The notes under the pieces are model-generated. The model did no database searches. It had not been told where the DNA came from and was given only the letters and a program-made list of their open reading frames with translations. Of a DNA stretch of 64,000 nt, positions 47,740 through 56,426 are shown one piece after another. This DNA is from JABDIY01 sp963803875 (GTDB lineage: Bacteria; Actinomycetota; Acidimicrobiia; Acidimicrobiales; SZUA-35), in NCBI GenBank assembly GCA_963803875.1, contig CAWDOA010000009.1, positions 301,146 through 365,145 on the forward strand, given 5' to 3'. How positions within the stretch are numbered: position 1 is the first letter of the stretch; each line of letters starts with the position of its first letter. The translations under genes were made by a program, and so were the position numbers.

Positions 47740-50194
47740 CTACCCGATGAGGAACGATTGCTGGGCCGACTGCTGGACCGACCACGGAAGCTCGAAGGGC
47801 GTGAACAGAACGGGAAGTACGTCGGCTGCGGGCCCGGGGCGGTGGAAGTAGAAGCCCTGGATCAACTCGACACCATTTTCCTTGATCCTGGTGGCCTGGT
47901 CAGCATCTTCCACTCCTTCGGCCACTGTCTCCATCCCCACGCTTTTCCGCGAGTGCAACGATTGCGGTGAGGATCTTCTGATCGGTCTCGTTGTCGGCGA
48001 CGTTCTCGACAAAGGCTCGGTCGACCTTGAGCGTGTCAACCATCTCGAGATGTCGAAGCTGAGACAACGAAGCTCGTCCAGTTCCGAAGTCGTCGATAGC
48101 CAGCTTCACTCCCATACGATTCAGTCGCTTCAGGATTGTGAGCCGATGATCCAAGCGTTCGATGATCAACTCTTCGGTGATTTCGAGTTCGAGCTGTTCG
48201 GCGTTCAGTCCGGTTTCGTTCAGGACTGTTCGAACCGTCTTTATCAGACCCGGGTCGATCAGCTGGCGCTCAGCAACGTTCACGCTGACACTCACACTGC
48301 GGCCGACCTGAGCGCTCCATCGAGCGGCCTGCTTGCACGCCTCCCGAAGCACATGCTCGCCTACTTCCACGATCAATCCGGTCTCTTCGGCGACCGACAA
48401 GAACTGCCCGGGCGGGATGAGGCCTCGAATGGGATGGAGCCATCTGACCAACGCCTCCAACTTGTTCACCGTTCCATCGGTGGTGGAAACGATCGGCTGA
48501 TAGTGGACCACCAGCTGACCCTCTGCGATCGCCTTGCGTAGTTCTCGTTCAACCTCGAGTCGGGCGAGCGCTTGTTCCCGGAGATCGGCGTCGAAGACAA
48601 CCCAGCGGTTTCCGCCTGCGTCTTTGGCGCGATACATGGCGACGTCGGCATCGCGCAACATGCTCTCCGCACTGCCCTCGGCATCGGCGATCCAGGAGAT
48701 TCCGAGACTGGCGGACACGATCTGCATCGAGCGGTCGCTGAGCACGCACGGCTGAGCGAGAGATTCGATGATGGCATCGGCCAGTCGTGTGAGGTCGCGA
48801 ACCGAGCGAGCTTGGGCTGGGACGATCACAAACTCGTCCCCACCGAATCTCCCGATCACATCTTCGGGTTGAGCGACCTCGCGAAGACGGTCCGAAACAA
48901 ACGCAAGCACCTCGTCGCCGGCGGTATGGCCGATGGAGTCGTTGATGATCTTCAAACGATCCAGATCGAGGAACAACACACCGACCAAGTCGGGCGGTCG
49001 ACGATCTTCAACTCGATGGGACAGGGCGATCGTCAGACCAGCCCGATTCAGGAGACCGGTGAGCACATCATGACGTGCGTCGTACTCGCTGCGTTCGAGG
49101 CGACCCAACGTCAGCGCGTGCTGACGGGTGGCTCGTCCCACCCACGCCAGCACGAACGAGAGTGCCAGGCCACCGGTGAGGACTGCGTTGCTCTGGTTTC
49201 TGGGTGTGTCGAATCCGGTTCGATATCCCTGCACGGAGATGATCGTTTCTTCCCCGACGGAGAACTGTGCGGCCTCGGACAGGGCGCTGCCCCTTTCGTC
49301 CTCCGCCACTGTGGATGCGGCAAGCTTGTCCCCCACGAGAAGGTCGAGAGCCACCAGAACGTCGGACCCTTGAACCGCTCGCAGCAAATCGCCCAAGTTG
49401 ACCCGACTCAGAATCGCGGCCCGCAGTTCCGGTTCGTCACCGCTGGTGTAGATCGGGGTAACCAACACAAGCCCGCTCAGCGACTGGTATCCCGCAGCCT
49501 CGATGGACCCTGGTTGGGACAGAGGGAACAGGAGGCTGGCGCTGGAATCGATCTGCACAAGGGTCGATCCTGTTTCTGAGGCCTTCTGAACCCAGCTGGA
49601 GAGCACGGGGTCGAGCTGGGAACCGGTAGGTGCTTCCTCGAGTACGTTGCCAAACCGACGTGTGATGACGAGCGCCTCGTCGACCGTCAACGGGTTGAAG
49701 GAATACTGAAACTCCGGGTTCTCCCTGGAGATCTCGCGATCTCGCAACGTTGCGAACGCTTCAGTTCCGGCAACATGTTCGACCACAACGAGTCCGTCGA
49801 ACTGCAGTTTCTGTCCGAAGTGTCCGCCCGATTCAAAGAAGCCCTCAAACACTGGTGACGTGAACATCGGACCAAGGTTGAGCGTTGCCGCCAATTCCTC
49901 GGACTTGCGGATGTGGGTGGCCAGCCGTTGTTGAACCTCGGTCGTCTGTTCCAGGACCGTTCGGTCGTATTCGACCAGGGCGCGGCTGTGCTCGAGGCCC
50001 CGTACTCCGAAGTAGGCAACCATGGTGAGCGCTACACCGATCACGCAAATGCCGGTTGCAACGGGTGCAGCGAGGAGAAATCCGGCTACCCGGCTAGGCA
50101 GGCGCGGACGCGAGACCGTGAGGACATCTCGACCGGCCGAGCCGCCGTCAGAATTCTCTGGGCTCGCCGTCTCCGTAGCGAAGTCATCACTCAC
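47740..50194 (-). CDS. CHASE-GGDEF-EAL c-di-GMP signalling protein, frameshifted near the 3' end
   Basis: Start GTG 50194 is preferred; the open frame extends to 50356 without a better site. An N-terminal membrane helix (VATGICVIGVALTMVAYFGV), an extracellular CHASE-type sensor of about 230 residues and a second helix (VLTGGLALSFVLAWVG) precede a GGDEF domain with FLDLDRLKIINDSIGH and the intact RFGGDEFVI. The inhibitory-site RxxD position reads QPED. The EAL domain has LEALVRWLHP, FLSVAEETGLIVE and IDDFGTGRASLS. A frame break near 47943 (one extra base) splits off the last part, METVAEGVEDADQA and QGFYFHRP, ending at 47740. It may make and/or degrade c-di-GMP in response to an extracellular ligand, and is a potential partner of the HD-GYP/adhesin protein at 11595. 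Confidence 0.88.
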
Positions 50195-50470
50195 GCTTGA
50201 TCCATCGGCAGTCAGGTTCCTTTGTTGACGAGAAATCGACTGCCGGAGCGGCGACAACTCGCCACAAGACAGCACAAACCCATCTGCCGCTACAAGCAGC
50301 AACACCGGACCCGTTACCCGACGTGGACAGTAGGGTGTCAACCGTCGTCGGAACAAGGCTTCGCCCGACTCGTTATTGATCTGTCAAAGAACCTCTTCGG
50401 GCGGTCGATCGAACACAAACCGTGGTGGATGATTCGACCCAAAGAGGGCGAGTACGTCGAAGAGAGGGCG

Positions 50471-50476
50471 TATCCT
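50471..50476 (+). promoter_or_regulatory. Leaderless-type -10 box (TATCCT) of ribH
   Basis: TATCCT is followed by 7 nt and GTG 50484. If correct, the ribH-hisE-hisG transcript starts at the first codon. Confidence 0.48.
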
Positions 50477-50483
50477 GAGCAGG

Positions 50484-50951
50484 GTGAAGACCATCTCGGG
50501 TTCTATGACCGCAAACGGACTGAAGGTCGGCATCGTCTGCGGCCGATTCAACGAACTGATCACCGACCGACTCTTGAGCGGTGCTGTCGACGCTCTCGGT
50601 CGGCACGGCGTCGCTGATGCCGACATCACCATCGCCTGGGTTCCAGGTGCATACGAGGCGCCACTGGTCGCCCGAGCCATGGCCGACCGTGATGACATCG
50701 ATGGTGTGATCTGCCTTGGTGCGGTGATCAGAGGGGCAACGAGTCACTACGACTTCGTGGCCGGCCAGGCGGCCTCGGGAATTCAACGGGCGGCCATGGA
50801 CAGCGGCAAGCCCGTCATCTTCGGCATCCTGACAACCGACACACTCGAGCAGGCGCTCGATCGGGCCGGAGCAAAGGTCGGAAACAAAGGTGCCGAGGCT
50901 GCGGTCACCCTCATAGAGACCGTTTCGGTTCTAGGTCAGATCACCGGCTGA
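50484..50951 (+). CDS. ribH: 6,7-dimethyl-8-ribityllumazine synthase
   Basis: This condenses 5-amino-6-ribitylaminouracil with 3,4-dihydroxybutanone phosphate, the penultimate riboflavin step. It has 155 residues from GTG 50484 (ATG 50505 is an alternative). Conserved parts are GIVCGRFNELITDRLLSGA, VPGAYEAPLVAR, LGAVIRGATSHYDFVA (with the active-site histidine), ASGIQRAAMDSGKPVIFGILTTDT and NKGAEAA. hisE follows after only 5 nt, so ribH-hisE-hisG appears to be one transcript. The other rib genes lie just beyond on the opposite strand. Confidence 0.95.
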   Translation: MKTISGSMTANGLKVGIVCGRFNELITDRLLSGAVDALGRHGVADADITIAWVPGAYEAPLVARAMADRDDIDGVICLGAVIRGATSHYDFVAGQAASGIQRAAMDSGKPVIFGILTTDTLEQALDRAGAKVGNKGAEAAVTLIETVSVLGQITG

Positions 50952-50956
50952 GCACA

Positions 50957-51241
50957 ATGCCCTCCATCCTCCATGATCTCGCTGCAGTCATCGAAGGTCG
51001 ACGTGGTGATGATCCCGCCACGTCCTACACCGCATCGCTGCTCGCCGACGCCGAACTCAACCAACGCAAAGTGATGGAAGAAGCCTTCGAGGTCTGCCTC
51101 GAACTCGGGCGGTCCGATGTAAACACCGCACTGGTCGCCAGCGAAGCGGCAGACCTCGTCTATCACCTGATGGTCGCAATGGCCGGTGCCGGAGTCGAGC
51201 CCACCGCATTCCTCGACGTGCTCCAGGAGCGACGTTCGTGA
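50957..51241 (+). CDS. hisE: Phosphoribosyl-ATP pyrophosphatase
   Basis: This performs the second step of histidine biosynthesis, cleaving PR-ATP to PR-AMP. It has 94 residues with the MazG-like helical fold: SYTASLLADAELNQRKVMEEAFEVCLELG followed by EAADLVYHLMVAMAGAGV, the acidic Mg-binding helices. It overlaps the hisG start by 4 nt (GTGA), indicating translational coupling. Confidence 0.93.
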   Translation: MPSILHDLAAVIEGRRGDDPATSYTASLLADAELNQRKVMEEAFEVCLELGRSDVNTALVASEAADLVYHLMVAMAGAGVEPTAFLDVLQERRS

Positions 51242-52080
51242 AATCACTCGTGCGCGTCGCTGTTCCCTCGAAGGGTCGGCTTCGAGACCAAACCATCGAA
51301 CTTCTGCGCCAGGCCGGCTACCGGGTCAGCCGCGGTGCCAATGCCTCCAAACTGGCCGAAGGCATCGAGTTCATCGAAATGCGGCCACGAGACGCTGCGG
51401 CTTGGCTTCATGCAGGACGTCTCCAAGCAGCATTCATTTCCACCGACACGGCGCTCGAGAATGAAATTGACTCGTGGCCCACCATCAACTTGGGGTTTGC
51501 CAGGTCTGATCTCGTAGTCGCCTGCCGCGAGGACGAACCATGGACCTCCGCCTCTGACCTCACCGGGAAGACCGTCGCAACGCACCTTCCCATCTGGACC
51601 GAGCGCTTCTTCGCTGATCGTGAAATCGACGCCACCGTCGTGAGCATGGGTGGGGCGCTCGAGGGGGTTTGTGCGGTCGGCATGGCCGATGCAATTGTTG
51701 ACCTTCGAGAAACCGGGGGTTCGCTCAGCCGCAATCACCTCCGCGTCCTTGAAACAGTGCAGAGTTGTCAGGCGTCGTTCGTAACCGCTCCCACTGCCAA
51801 CGCCGCCGTGGTCGAGCTGATGGCACTGCGGGTCACTGCAGCACTCAACGCCCGTCGCACCCAGTATGTGATGTTGCACATCGACACCGATCGAGTAGTC
51901 GACCTTTCACATGTATTCCCCGGGCTCGACTCCCCCACCGTGCTTCCGCTCGCGGGTCGAACCGATCGGGTTGCGGCCCATATGGTGATCGAAAAGAACG
52001 AACTGTGGATGCGGCTTCAGGAACTGCGAGACCTCGGGGCCGACGCCATCGTCGCGCTGCCCACCGACGCGATTCTGTAA
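51238..52080 (+). CDS. hisG: ATP phosphoribosyltransferase (long form)
   Basis: This is the first, feedback-controlled step of histidine biosynthesis (ATP + PRPP to PR-ATP). It has 280 residues from GTG 51238, the length of the long, hexameric form that includes its own C-terminal regulatory domain. Features include RVAVPSKGRLRDQTIELL at the N-terminus, GMADAIVDLRETGGSLSRNHL for PRPP binding, and the ACT-like end (MVIEKNELWMRLQELRDLGADAIVALP). It ends facing the convergent ribBA gene across a GC-rich palindromic spacer. Confidence 0.95.
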   Translation: MKSLVRVAVPSKGRLRDQTIELLRQAGYRVSRGANASKLAEGIEFIEMRPRDAAAWLHAGRLQAAFISTDTALENEIDSWPTINLGFARSDLVVACREDEPWTSASDLTGKTVATHLPIWTERFFADREIDATVVSMGGALEGVCAVGMADAIVDLRETGGSLSRNHLRVLETVQSCQASFVTAPTANAAVVELMALRVTAALNARRTQYVMLHIDTDRVVDLSHVFPGLDSPTVLPLAGRTDRVAAHMVIEKNELWMRLQELRDLGADAIVALPTDAIL

Positions 52081-52290
52081 TACCCTCCGGGGGCCTCTCG
52101 CCTCGCCGCCGGGCCTCTTCGGTCCATGTTCTCGCTACGGGCCTGGCGGCCCTCGCTTCATGGACACGGCCCTTTGGGTCGGCCCGGAACAGTTGTCCCT
52201 CCGGGCGCGAGTATCGGCGCGCAGCGCCGATACTCGGTCAGAGAGGAGGCGCGCAGCGCCGACGAACGGCGCCCTCCGGGGCGAGTTCGC
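52081..52290. repeat. GC-rich palindromic spacer between hisG and ribBA
   Basis: The 210-nt convergent gap contains a perfect 12-bp hairpin, GAGTATCGGCGC (52209-52220) with GCGCCGATACTC (52224-52235), and a second copy of GGCGCGCAGCGCCGA (about 52248-52262). The motif CCCTCCGGG recurs three times (about 52083, 52197 and 52272). It resembles short REP-like interspersed elements and could also terminate both operons. No coding potential is convincing. Confidence 0.6.
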
Positions 52291-53571
52291 TTACGGTCCG
52301 CCCTGTTCGTCGAACTCGAGGAGATGTCCCATGCGCTCTGCCTTGGTCCGAAGGTAGGCAATGTTCGCTGCTGTTGGCACGGTCTGGATCGGCACCCGTT
52401 CAGTGATCTCCAGACCAAAACCATCCAACCCGCCGTACTTGGCCGGATTGTTGGTCATCAGTTTCATCTTGCTCACGCCGAGATCAACAAGGATCTGCGC
52501 ACCTATCCCGTACTCGCGACTGTCAGCCGGCAAACCCTGTTCGAGGTTGGCGTCGACAGTGTCGAGACCTCTCTCTTGCAGGCCGTAAGCGCGAATCTTG
52601 TGGCCGAGTCCGATGCCCCTGCCTTCATGGCCCCGCAAGTACACCAGTGCTCCAGCGTCAGCCTCTGCAATTTGGTGCATCGCTATCTTCAACTGTGGCC
52701 CGCAGTCACACCGGTGAGAACCGAAGATGTCGCCGGTGAGACACTCGCTGTGGACTCGAATGAGCGGCTCCTCGGCGAGGCGAAGGTCCCCGCTGACGAA
52801 CGCAACGTGTTCCTGACCATCGAGCATCGACTCGTAGACCACCGCGTTGAACTCGCCGGCATCGGTGGGAATCGCAGCCTCGGCAACCCGCCGCACCAGC
52901 TTCTCGGTGCGGCGTCGGTACCTCACGAGATCGGCGATCGAGATGAACACCAGCTCGTGTTTCCTACGGAATTCCGCCAGATCGGGAACCCGAGCCATCG
53001 AACCATTCTGGTTCACGATCTCACACAGCACGCCGACCGGTTCGATTCCAGCCAGCTCGCACAAGTCGATCGAGGCCTCGGTATGCCCGGCCCGCTTCAA
53101 AACGCCACCTTCGCGGGCCCTGAGCGGGAAGATGTGACCGGGGCGAGCGAAGTCGGTCGGCCGGGCGCCGGTGTCCACCATCGCCCGCAAGGTGAGCGCG
53201 CGATCGTGGGCGCTGATCCCGGTGGTCGTCCCATGCCGATAATCGACGCTGACGGTAAACGCCGTCCGCATGTGCTCGGTGTTTTGTTGCACCATCAACG
53301 GCAGGTCGAGTTCGTCGGCTCGTTCTTCGGTCACCGGGGCACAAATCACGCCACTTGTGTGATTCACGAAGAAACTCAGCTTCTCCTCGGTTGCGAACTG
53401 GGCAGCCATGATGAGGTCGCCCTCGTTTTCGCGGTCTTCGTCGTCGACGACGACAACGATCTCTCCTCGTCGAATGGCAGCAATCGCATCGGGTATCGAA
53501 TCGAACTGATCGTCGAGATCGTCGACGACTGGGGCAGAATCGTTGGATTCGGCGGTATTCGGCTTGGTCAT
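52291..53571 (-). CDS. ribBA: Bifunctional DHBP synthase / GTP cyclohydrolase II
   Basis: This encodes 426 residues in two domains. Residues about 22-225 are 3,4-dihydroxybutanone-4-phosphate synthase (VVVVDDEDRENEGDLIMAA and HDRALTLRAMVD). Residues about 230-420 are GTP cyclohydrolase II, with the zinc cysteines in ECLTGDIFGSHRCDCGPQL and the catalytic YLRGHEGRGIGLGHKI. Together they supply both precursors for lumazine synthesis. Its ATG overlaps the ribE stop by 4 nt, so mogA-ribD-ribE-ribBA is a tightly coupled operon. No FMN riboswitch is visible upstream of the operon. Confidence 0.96.
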   Translation of the reverse strand: MTKPNTAESNDSAPVVDDLDDQFDSIPDAIAAIRRGEIVVVVDDEDRENEGDLIMAAQFATEEKLSFFVNHTSGVICAPVTEERADELDLPLMVQQNTEHMRTAFTVSVDYRHGTTTGISAHDRALTLRAMVDTGARPTDFARPGHIFPLRAREGGVLKRAGHTEASIDLCELAGIEPVGVLCEIVNQNGSMARVPDLAEFRRKHELVFISIADLVRYRRRTEKLVRRVAEAAIPTDAGEFNAVVYESMLDGQEHVAFVSGDLRLAEEPLIRVHSECLTGDIFGSHRCDCGPQLKIAMHQIAEADAGALVYLRGHEGRGIGLGHKIRAYGLQERGLDTVDANLEQGLPADSREYGIGAQILVDLGVSKMKLMTNNPAKYGGLDGFGLEITERVPIQTVPTAANIAYLRTKAERMGHLLEFDEQGGP

Positions 53572-54140
53572 CGGTGACCCTCCAGAAGTTTCTCGGCGTA
53601 TTTGGCCATGACATCGACCTCGATATTCACTCGATCGCCCGCCGCCTTCGAACCGAGGGTGGTCACGTCGGAGGTGTGCGGGATGATCGCAACGGTGAAA
53701 CCGTCGTCGGTTGGTTTCACGACCGTGAGCGAGATTCCGTCGACGGTGACGGAGCCCTTTTCCACGAGGTACCGATGGAGGTCCTCAGGTACCCGGATGT
53801 GAAGGTTGGGCACTGCTTCGATGATCTCTCCCACCGCATCCACGTGGCCTTGAACCAGATGCCCCCCGAGTCGGTCTTCCAACCGGACCGGTCGCTCGAG
53901 ATTCACTGGATCACCCGGCTTCAGATCTCCCAACTGGGTGCGATCAAAGCTCTCCTGAGTGACATCGGCTTCCCACCATCCACCATCGACATCCCAGGCC
54001 ACCACGGTCAAGCAGCAGCCGTTCACGGCGATCGAGGCGCCCATCTCCACGTCTTCGAGCACACGATGACAGGCAAACCGGAGTCGACCTCCATCGCGGC
54101 CGGCGACGGATCCGAGTTCTTCAACTATTCCGGTAAACAT
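53568..54140 (-). CDS. ribE: Riboflavin synthase alpha chain
   Basis: This dismutates two lumazines to riboflavin. ATG 54140 gives MFTGIVEELGSV, the invariant N-terminal motif; an extra ATG lies one codon upstream at 54143. The 190 residues comprise two similar beta-barrel halves, each with an internal repeat (SIAVNGCCLTVV and SVTVDGISLTVV). It overlaps ribD upstream by about 20 nt and ribBA downstream by 4 nt. Confidence 0.94.
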   Translation of the reverse strand: MFTGIVEELGSVAGRDGGRLRFACHRVLEDVEMGASIAVNGCCLTVVAWDVDGGWWEADVTQESFDRTQLGDLKPGDPVNLERPVRLEDRLGGHLVQGHVDAVGEIIEAVPNLHIRVPEDLHRYLVEKGSVTVDGISLTVVKPTDDGFTVAIIPHTSDVTTLGSKAAGDRVNIEVDVMAKYAEKLLEGHR

Positions 54141-55146
54141 CAACCCTCAGTGTGTCACCCAGCGGAGTAATCGCCTCAAATCGCCCTCGGAGCAACGTGG
54201 ATATGTTCGCTGCGCCCTTTCCCCGAAACACCGGTGCTCCGTCGTCGCCCCCCATCACGGCAGCCCCAAGATAGAACACGTACTGATCGATCAACCCCGC
54301 TTCGTGAAACCTGTTTGCCACGGTGGCGCCTCCCTCGATCATCAGCTGGACAACTCCCTCCGCTCCCAGTTGTTCCAGCAATGGCTCGAGCTCCCCGGAG
54401 TATTCGGTGCACGGATGCACCCTGGCCCCCTCAGGTGCAGTTCCGAGGACGATTCGACGTGGTTCTCTCGGTTGCATGCCGTCGGGAGTGGTGACCCCAC
54501 GCACAGTGAGCTGCGGGTCGTCTACTCGAACTGTGCCCGCACCCGCCACGATGGCATCGCTCTCGGCCCGCAACCTGTGCACGTCGGCCCTCGCCTCTGT
54601 TCCTGTGATCCACTGCGACGAACCGTCCGCCGCAGCCGTCCTCCCGTCGATGGTGGCGGCGATCTTGTTCACCACCCAAGGTCTTCGGGTGCGGCGGTGG
54701 TGCAGGTACGGACCGAGCTGTCGTTCCACCTCCTCTTGTCCGACTCCGAACGAAACGTGGATTTCGGCCTCCAGCAACCGGTTCAACCCGTTGCCGGCGA
54801 CATGATCGTCAGGATCGAGAACCCCGATCACCACCCGTGCCACCCCGGCCGCCACGATCGCATCCACACACGGACCGGTCCGACCCGTATGAGAACACGG
54901 CTCGAGAGTGGTGAATAGTGTCGCACCTCGTGCCCGGTCACCGGCCCGATCCAGCGCCACCCTTTCTGCATGAGCACCACCGGGTCGTTGCGTTCCACCT
55001 TCGAACGTGGTCCCATCTCCGGTCACGATCACACATCCGACCCACGGGTTCGGGGGAGCCAGAAGGCGGCTGTGTTCAGCGCGAGCTATCGCCCGTTCCA
55101 TGAACCGCTCGTCCGAGCGCCGATCGTGAGACAGTGACTCGGCCAT
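54121..55146 (-). CDS. ribD: Bifunctional riboflavin deaminase/reductase RibD
   Basis: This encodes 341 residues. The N-terminal deaminase domain has the zinc motif AHAERVALD and PCSHTGRTGPC. The C-terminal reductase domain (from about 150) has NKIAATIDGRTA, RAESDAIVAGAGTVRVDDPQLTVR and MIEGGATVANRF. It carries out the second and third steps of riboflavin synthesis. Its start coincides with the end of mogA, and the 3' end overlaps ribE, so translation is coupled. Confidence 0.95.
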   Translation of the reverse strand: MAESLSHDRRSDERFMERAIARAEHSRLLAPPNPWVGCVIVTGDGTTFEGGTQRPGGAHAERVALDRAGDRARGATLFTTLEPCSHTGRTGPCVDAIVAAGVARVVIGVLDPDDHVAGNGLNRLLEAEIHVSFGVGQEEVERQLGPYLHHRRTRRPWVVNKIAATIDGRTAAADGSSQWITGTEARADVHRLRAESDAIVAGAGTVRVDDPQLTVRGVTTPDGMQPREPRRIVLGTAPEGARVHPCTEYSGELEPLLEQLGAEGVVQLMIEGGATVANRFHEAGLIDQYVFYLGAAVMGGDDGAPVFRGKGAANISTLLRGRFEAITPLGDTLRVDVYRNS

Positions 55147-55652
55147 CAGTGTGGACGCCCGCCCCCGACAAGTTCGACCGCATGGGGCAACACATCCAGG
55201 ACAGCCTCCAGTGTTTCGACCGTACCTTTGGTCGAGCCAGGCGTGTTGATGATGACGGCTGCTCCCCGTGTTCCTGCCCGCGCTCGGCTGAGCCGGCCGA
55301 GTCCGTTGGGATTACACAGGCGCATTGCCTCTGCCATCCCGTCAGCGTGTCGTTCAAGAGCTTCACTGGTCCCTTCGGGCGTCAGATCCCTGGGCCCGAA
55401 GCCGGTTCCGCCGGTCGTCACGATCAGTCCGTTGAAATGCTCAGCCAGCTCGATGAGCGTTTCACGAACCGATTCGACGCCATCTTCGATCTGTCGCCTG
55501 TCGACGATCCGCCAACCTGCAGCTTCCAGGCGGTGCAAGAGTGCGTCGCCACTCTTGTCTTCCCTGGTGCCGTGGATCACTCCATCGGAGACGGTCACCA
55601 CCTTGGCCAACTTCAGCTCATCTTGGGTTTGGTCGAGATTGTCCCAGCTCAC
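55146..55652 (-). CDS. mogA: Molybdopterin adenylyltransferase-like protein (MogA/MoaB)
   Basis: This encodes 168 residues from GTG 55652. The MoaB/MogA fold is shown by VVTVSDGVIHGTREDKSGDALL, GLIVTTGGTGFGPRDLTPEG and VIINTPGSTKGTVETLEAVL. The enzyme adenylylates molybdopterin before molybdenum insertion. It heads the riboflavin operon here, sharing its last base with the first base of ribD. No other molybdenum-cofactor gene is in the window. CACACT lies 6 nt before the GTG, so a leaderless start is possible. Confidence 0.9.
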   Translation of the reverse strand: MSWDNLDQTQDELKLAKVVTVSDGVIHGTREDKSGDALLHRLEAAGWRIVDRRQIEDGVESVRETLIELAEHFNGLIVTTGGTGFGPRDLTPEGTSEALERHADGMAEAMRLCNPNGLGRLSRARAGTRGAAVIINTPGSTKGTVETLEAVLDVLPHAVELVGGGRPH

Positions 55653-55701
55653 CGGTCCAGTGTGCCAGCTCGAGGCGCTACAGGTCGCAGTGGTGTCCCG
55701 C

Positions 55702-56253
55702 TCAACCGTCCTCGCTCATCGAGTCTTCTCCCATGTTTTCGCCATCACCGGAGCTGTCCATGTTCTCCATGTCGCCCATTTCGCCGCCGGCGATGGCTCG
55801 GACTTCGGCGTCGAACACAAACGCTTCGCCGTCCTCGGAGGTCAGAGTTACCTTCACCGAATCCGGGTACGTCGCCGGGTCGATATCGATGAACATGATG
55901 TGAGGGCCGCCCGGCTCGAAGGTGAAGCTGCCACCGGCCGGAACGACAAATCCGTCCTCTCGTTCCTGCATCGACATCGCTCCGTTGTCGTCCATGAGTG
56001 TCTCGTGGAGTTCGACCACTGGGGACGCGGGCGACGACGCCGACACCAGACGAACGTCGCTATCGGAGCTGTTGCTGACGACTCCGTAGACGGCGGAGAC
56101 GGTTTGGCCATCCGCAGGTTGCCGACTCCAGGCGTCAGAAATCGTCAGCGCGGTGCCAGATTCCGGCTGTTGAGCTTCCGACGATCCACAGGCGGTAGCG
56201 AAGAGCACCAGGGAAACAAGGGACATGAAGATGAGGGGGATTCGAGATTTCAT
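55702..56253 (-). CDS. PCu(A)C-type copper chaperone lipoprotein
   Basis: This encodes 183 residues. The N-terminal signal MKSRIPLIFMSLVSLVLFATACG ends in a lipobox (FATAC), so it is membrane-anchored outside. The core matches the PCu(A)C family: VVELHETLMDDNGAMSMQ and GGPHIMFIDI supply the H-M-M-H-M copper ligands. The last 30 residues form an unusual Met/Asp/Gly-rich tail (EMGDMENMDSSGDGENMG), which may bind extra copper. Such proteins deliver Cu(I) to the CuA site of cytochrome oxidase. It is divergent from serA; AGGAGA precedes the start. Confidence 0.88.
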   Translation of the reverse strand: MKSRIPLIFMSLVSLVLFATACGSSEAQQPESGTALTISDAWSRQPADGQTVSAVYGVVSNSSDSDVRLVSASSPASPVVELHETLMDDNGAMSMQEREDGFVVPAGGSFTFEPGGPHIMFIDIDPATYPDSVKVTLTSEDGEAFVFDAEVRAIAGGEMGDMENMDSSGDGENMGEDSMSEDG

Positions 56254-56393
56254 GGTCTAACAAGTCTCCTGTCCACCTGGTCTGGTTCCCGGGGAGCTGG
56301 GAAAGCCCTCCAAGAACCGTCATCGAAGCTCACGATTCCCAAGACCGGCGAAGTGCATTACCATCGCCGCAGAAACGTCCCCCTCGCTCCGCA

Positions 56394-56412
56394 TCAGCCG
56401 GGCGGGGGCTGA
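56394..56412. other. Small hairpin immediately upstream of serA
   Basis: TCAGCC (56394-56399) and GGCTGA (56407-56412) flank a G-rich 7-nt loop, just before the GAGGTG ribosome-binding site of serA. It might affect serA translation; no known riboswitch is recognised. Confidence 0.3.
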
Positions 56413-56426
56413 GTGTGAGGTGAACC

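Noticed and set aside
55653..55701. FMN riboswitch for the riboflavin operon
   Set aside because: Only about 50 nt lie between mogA and the next gene, and no conserved FMN-aptamer segments are visible there or in the ribH upstream region.
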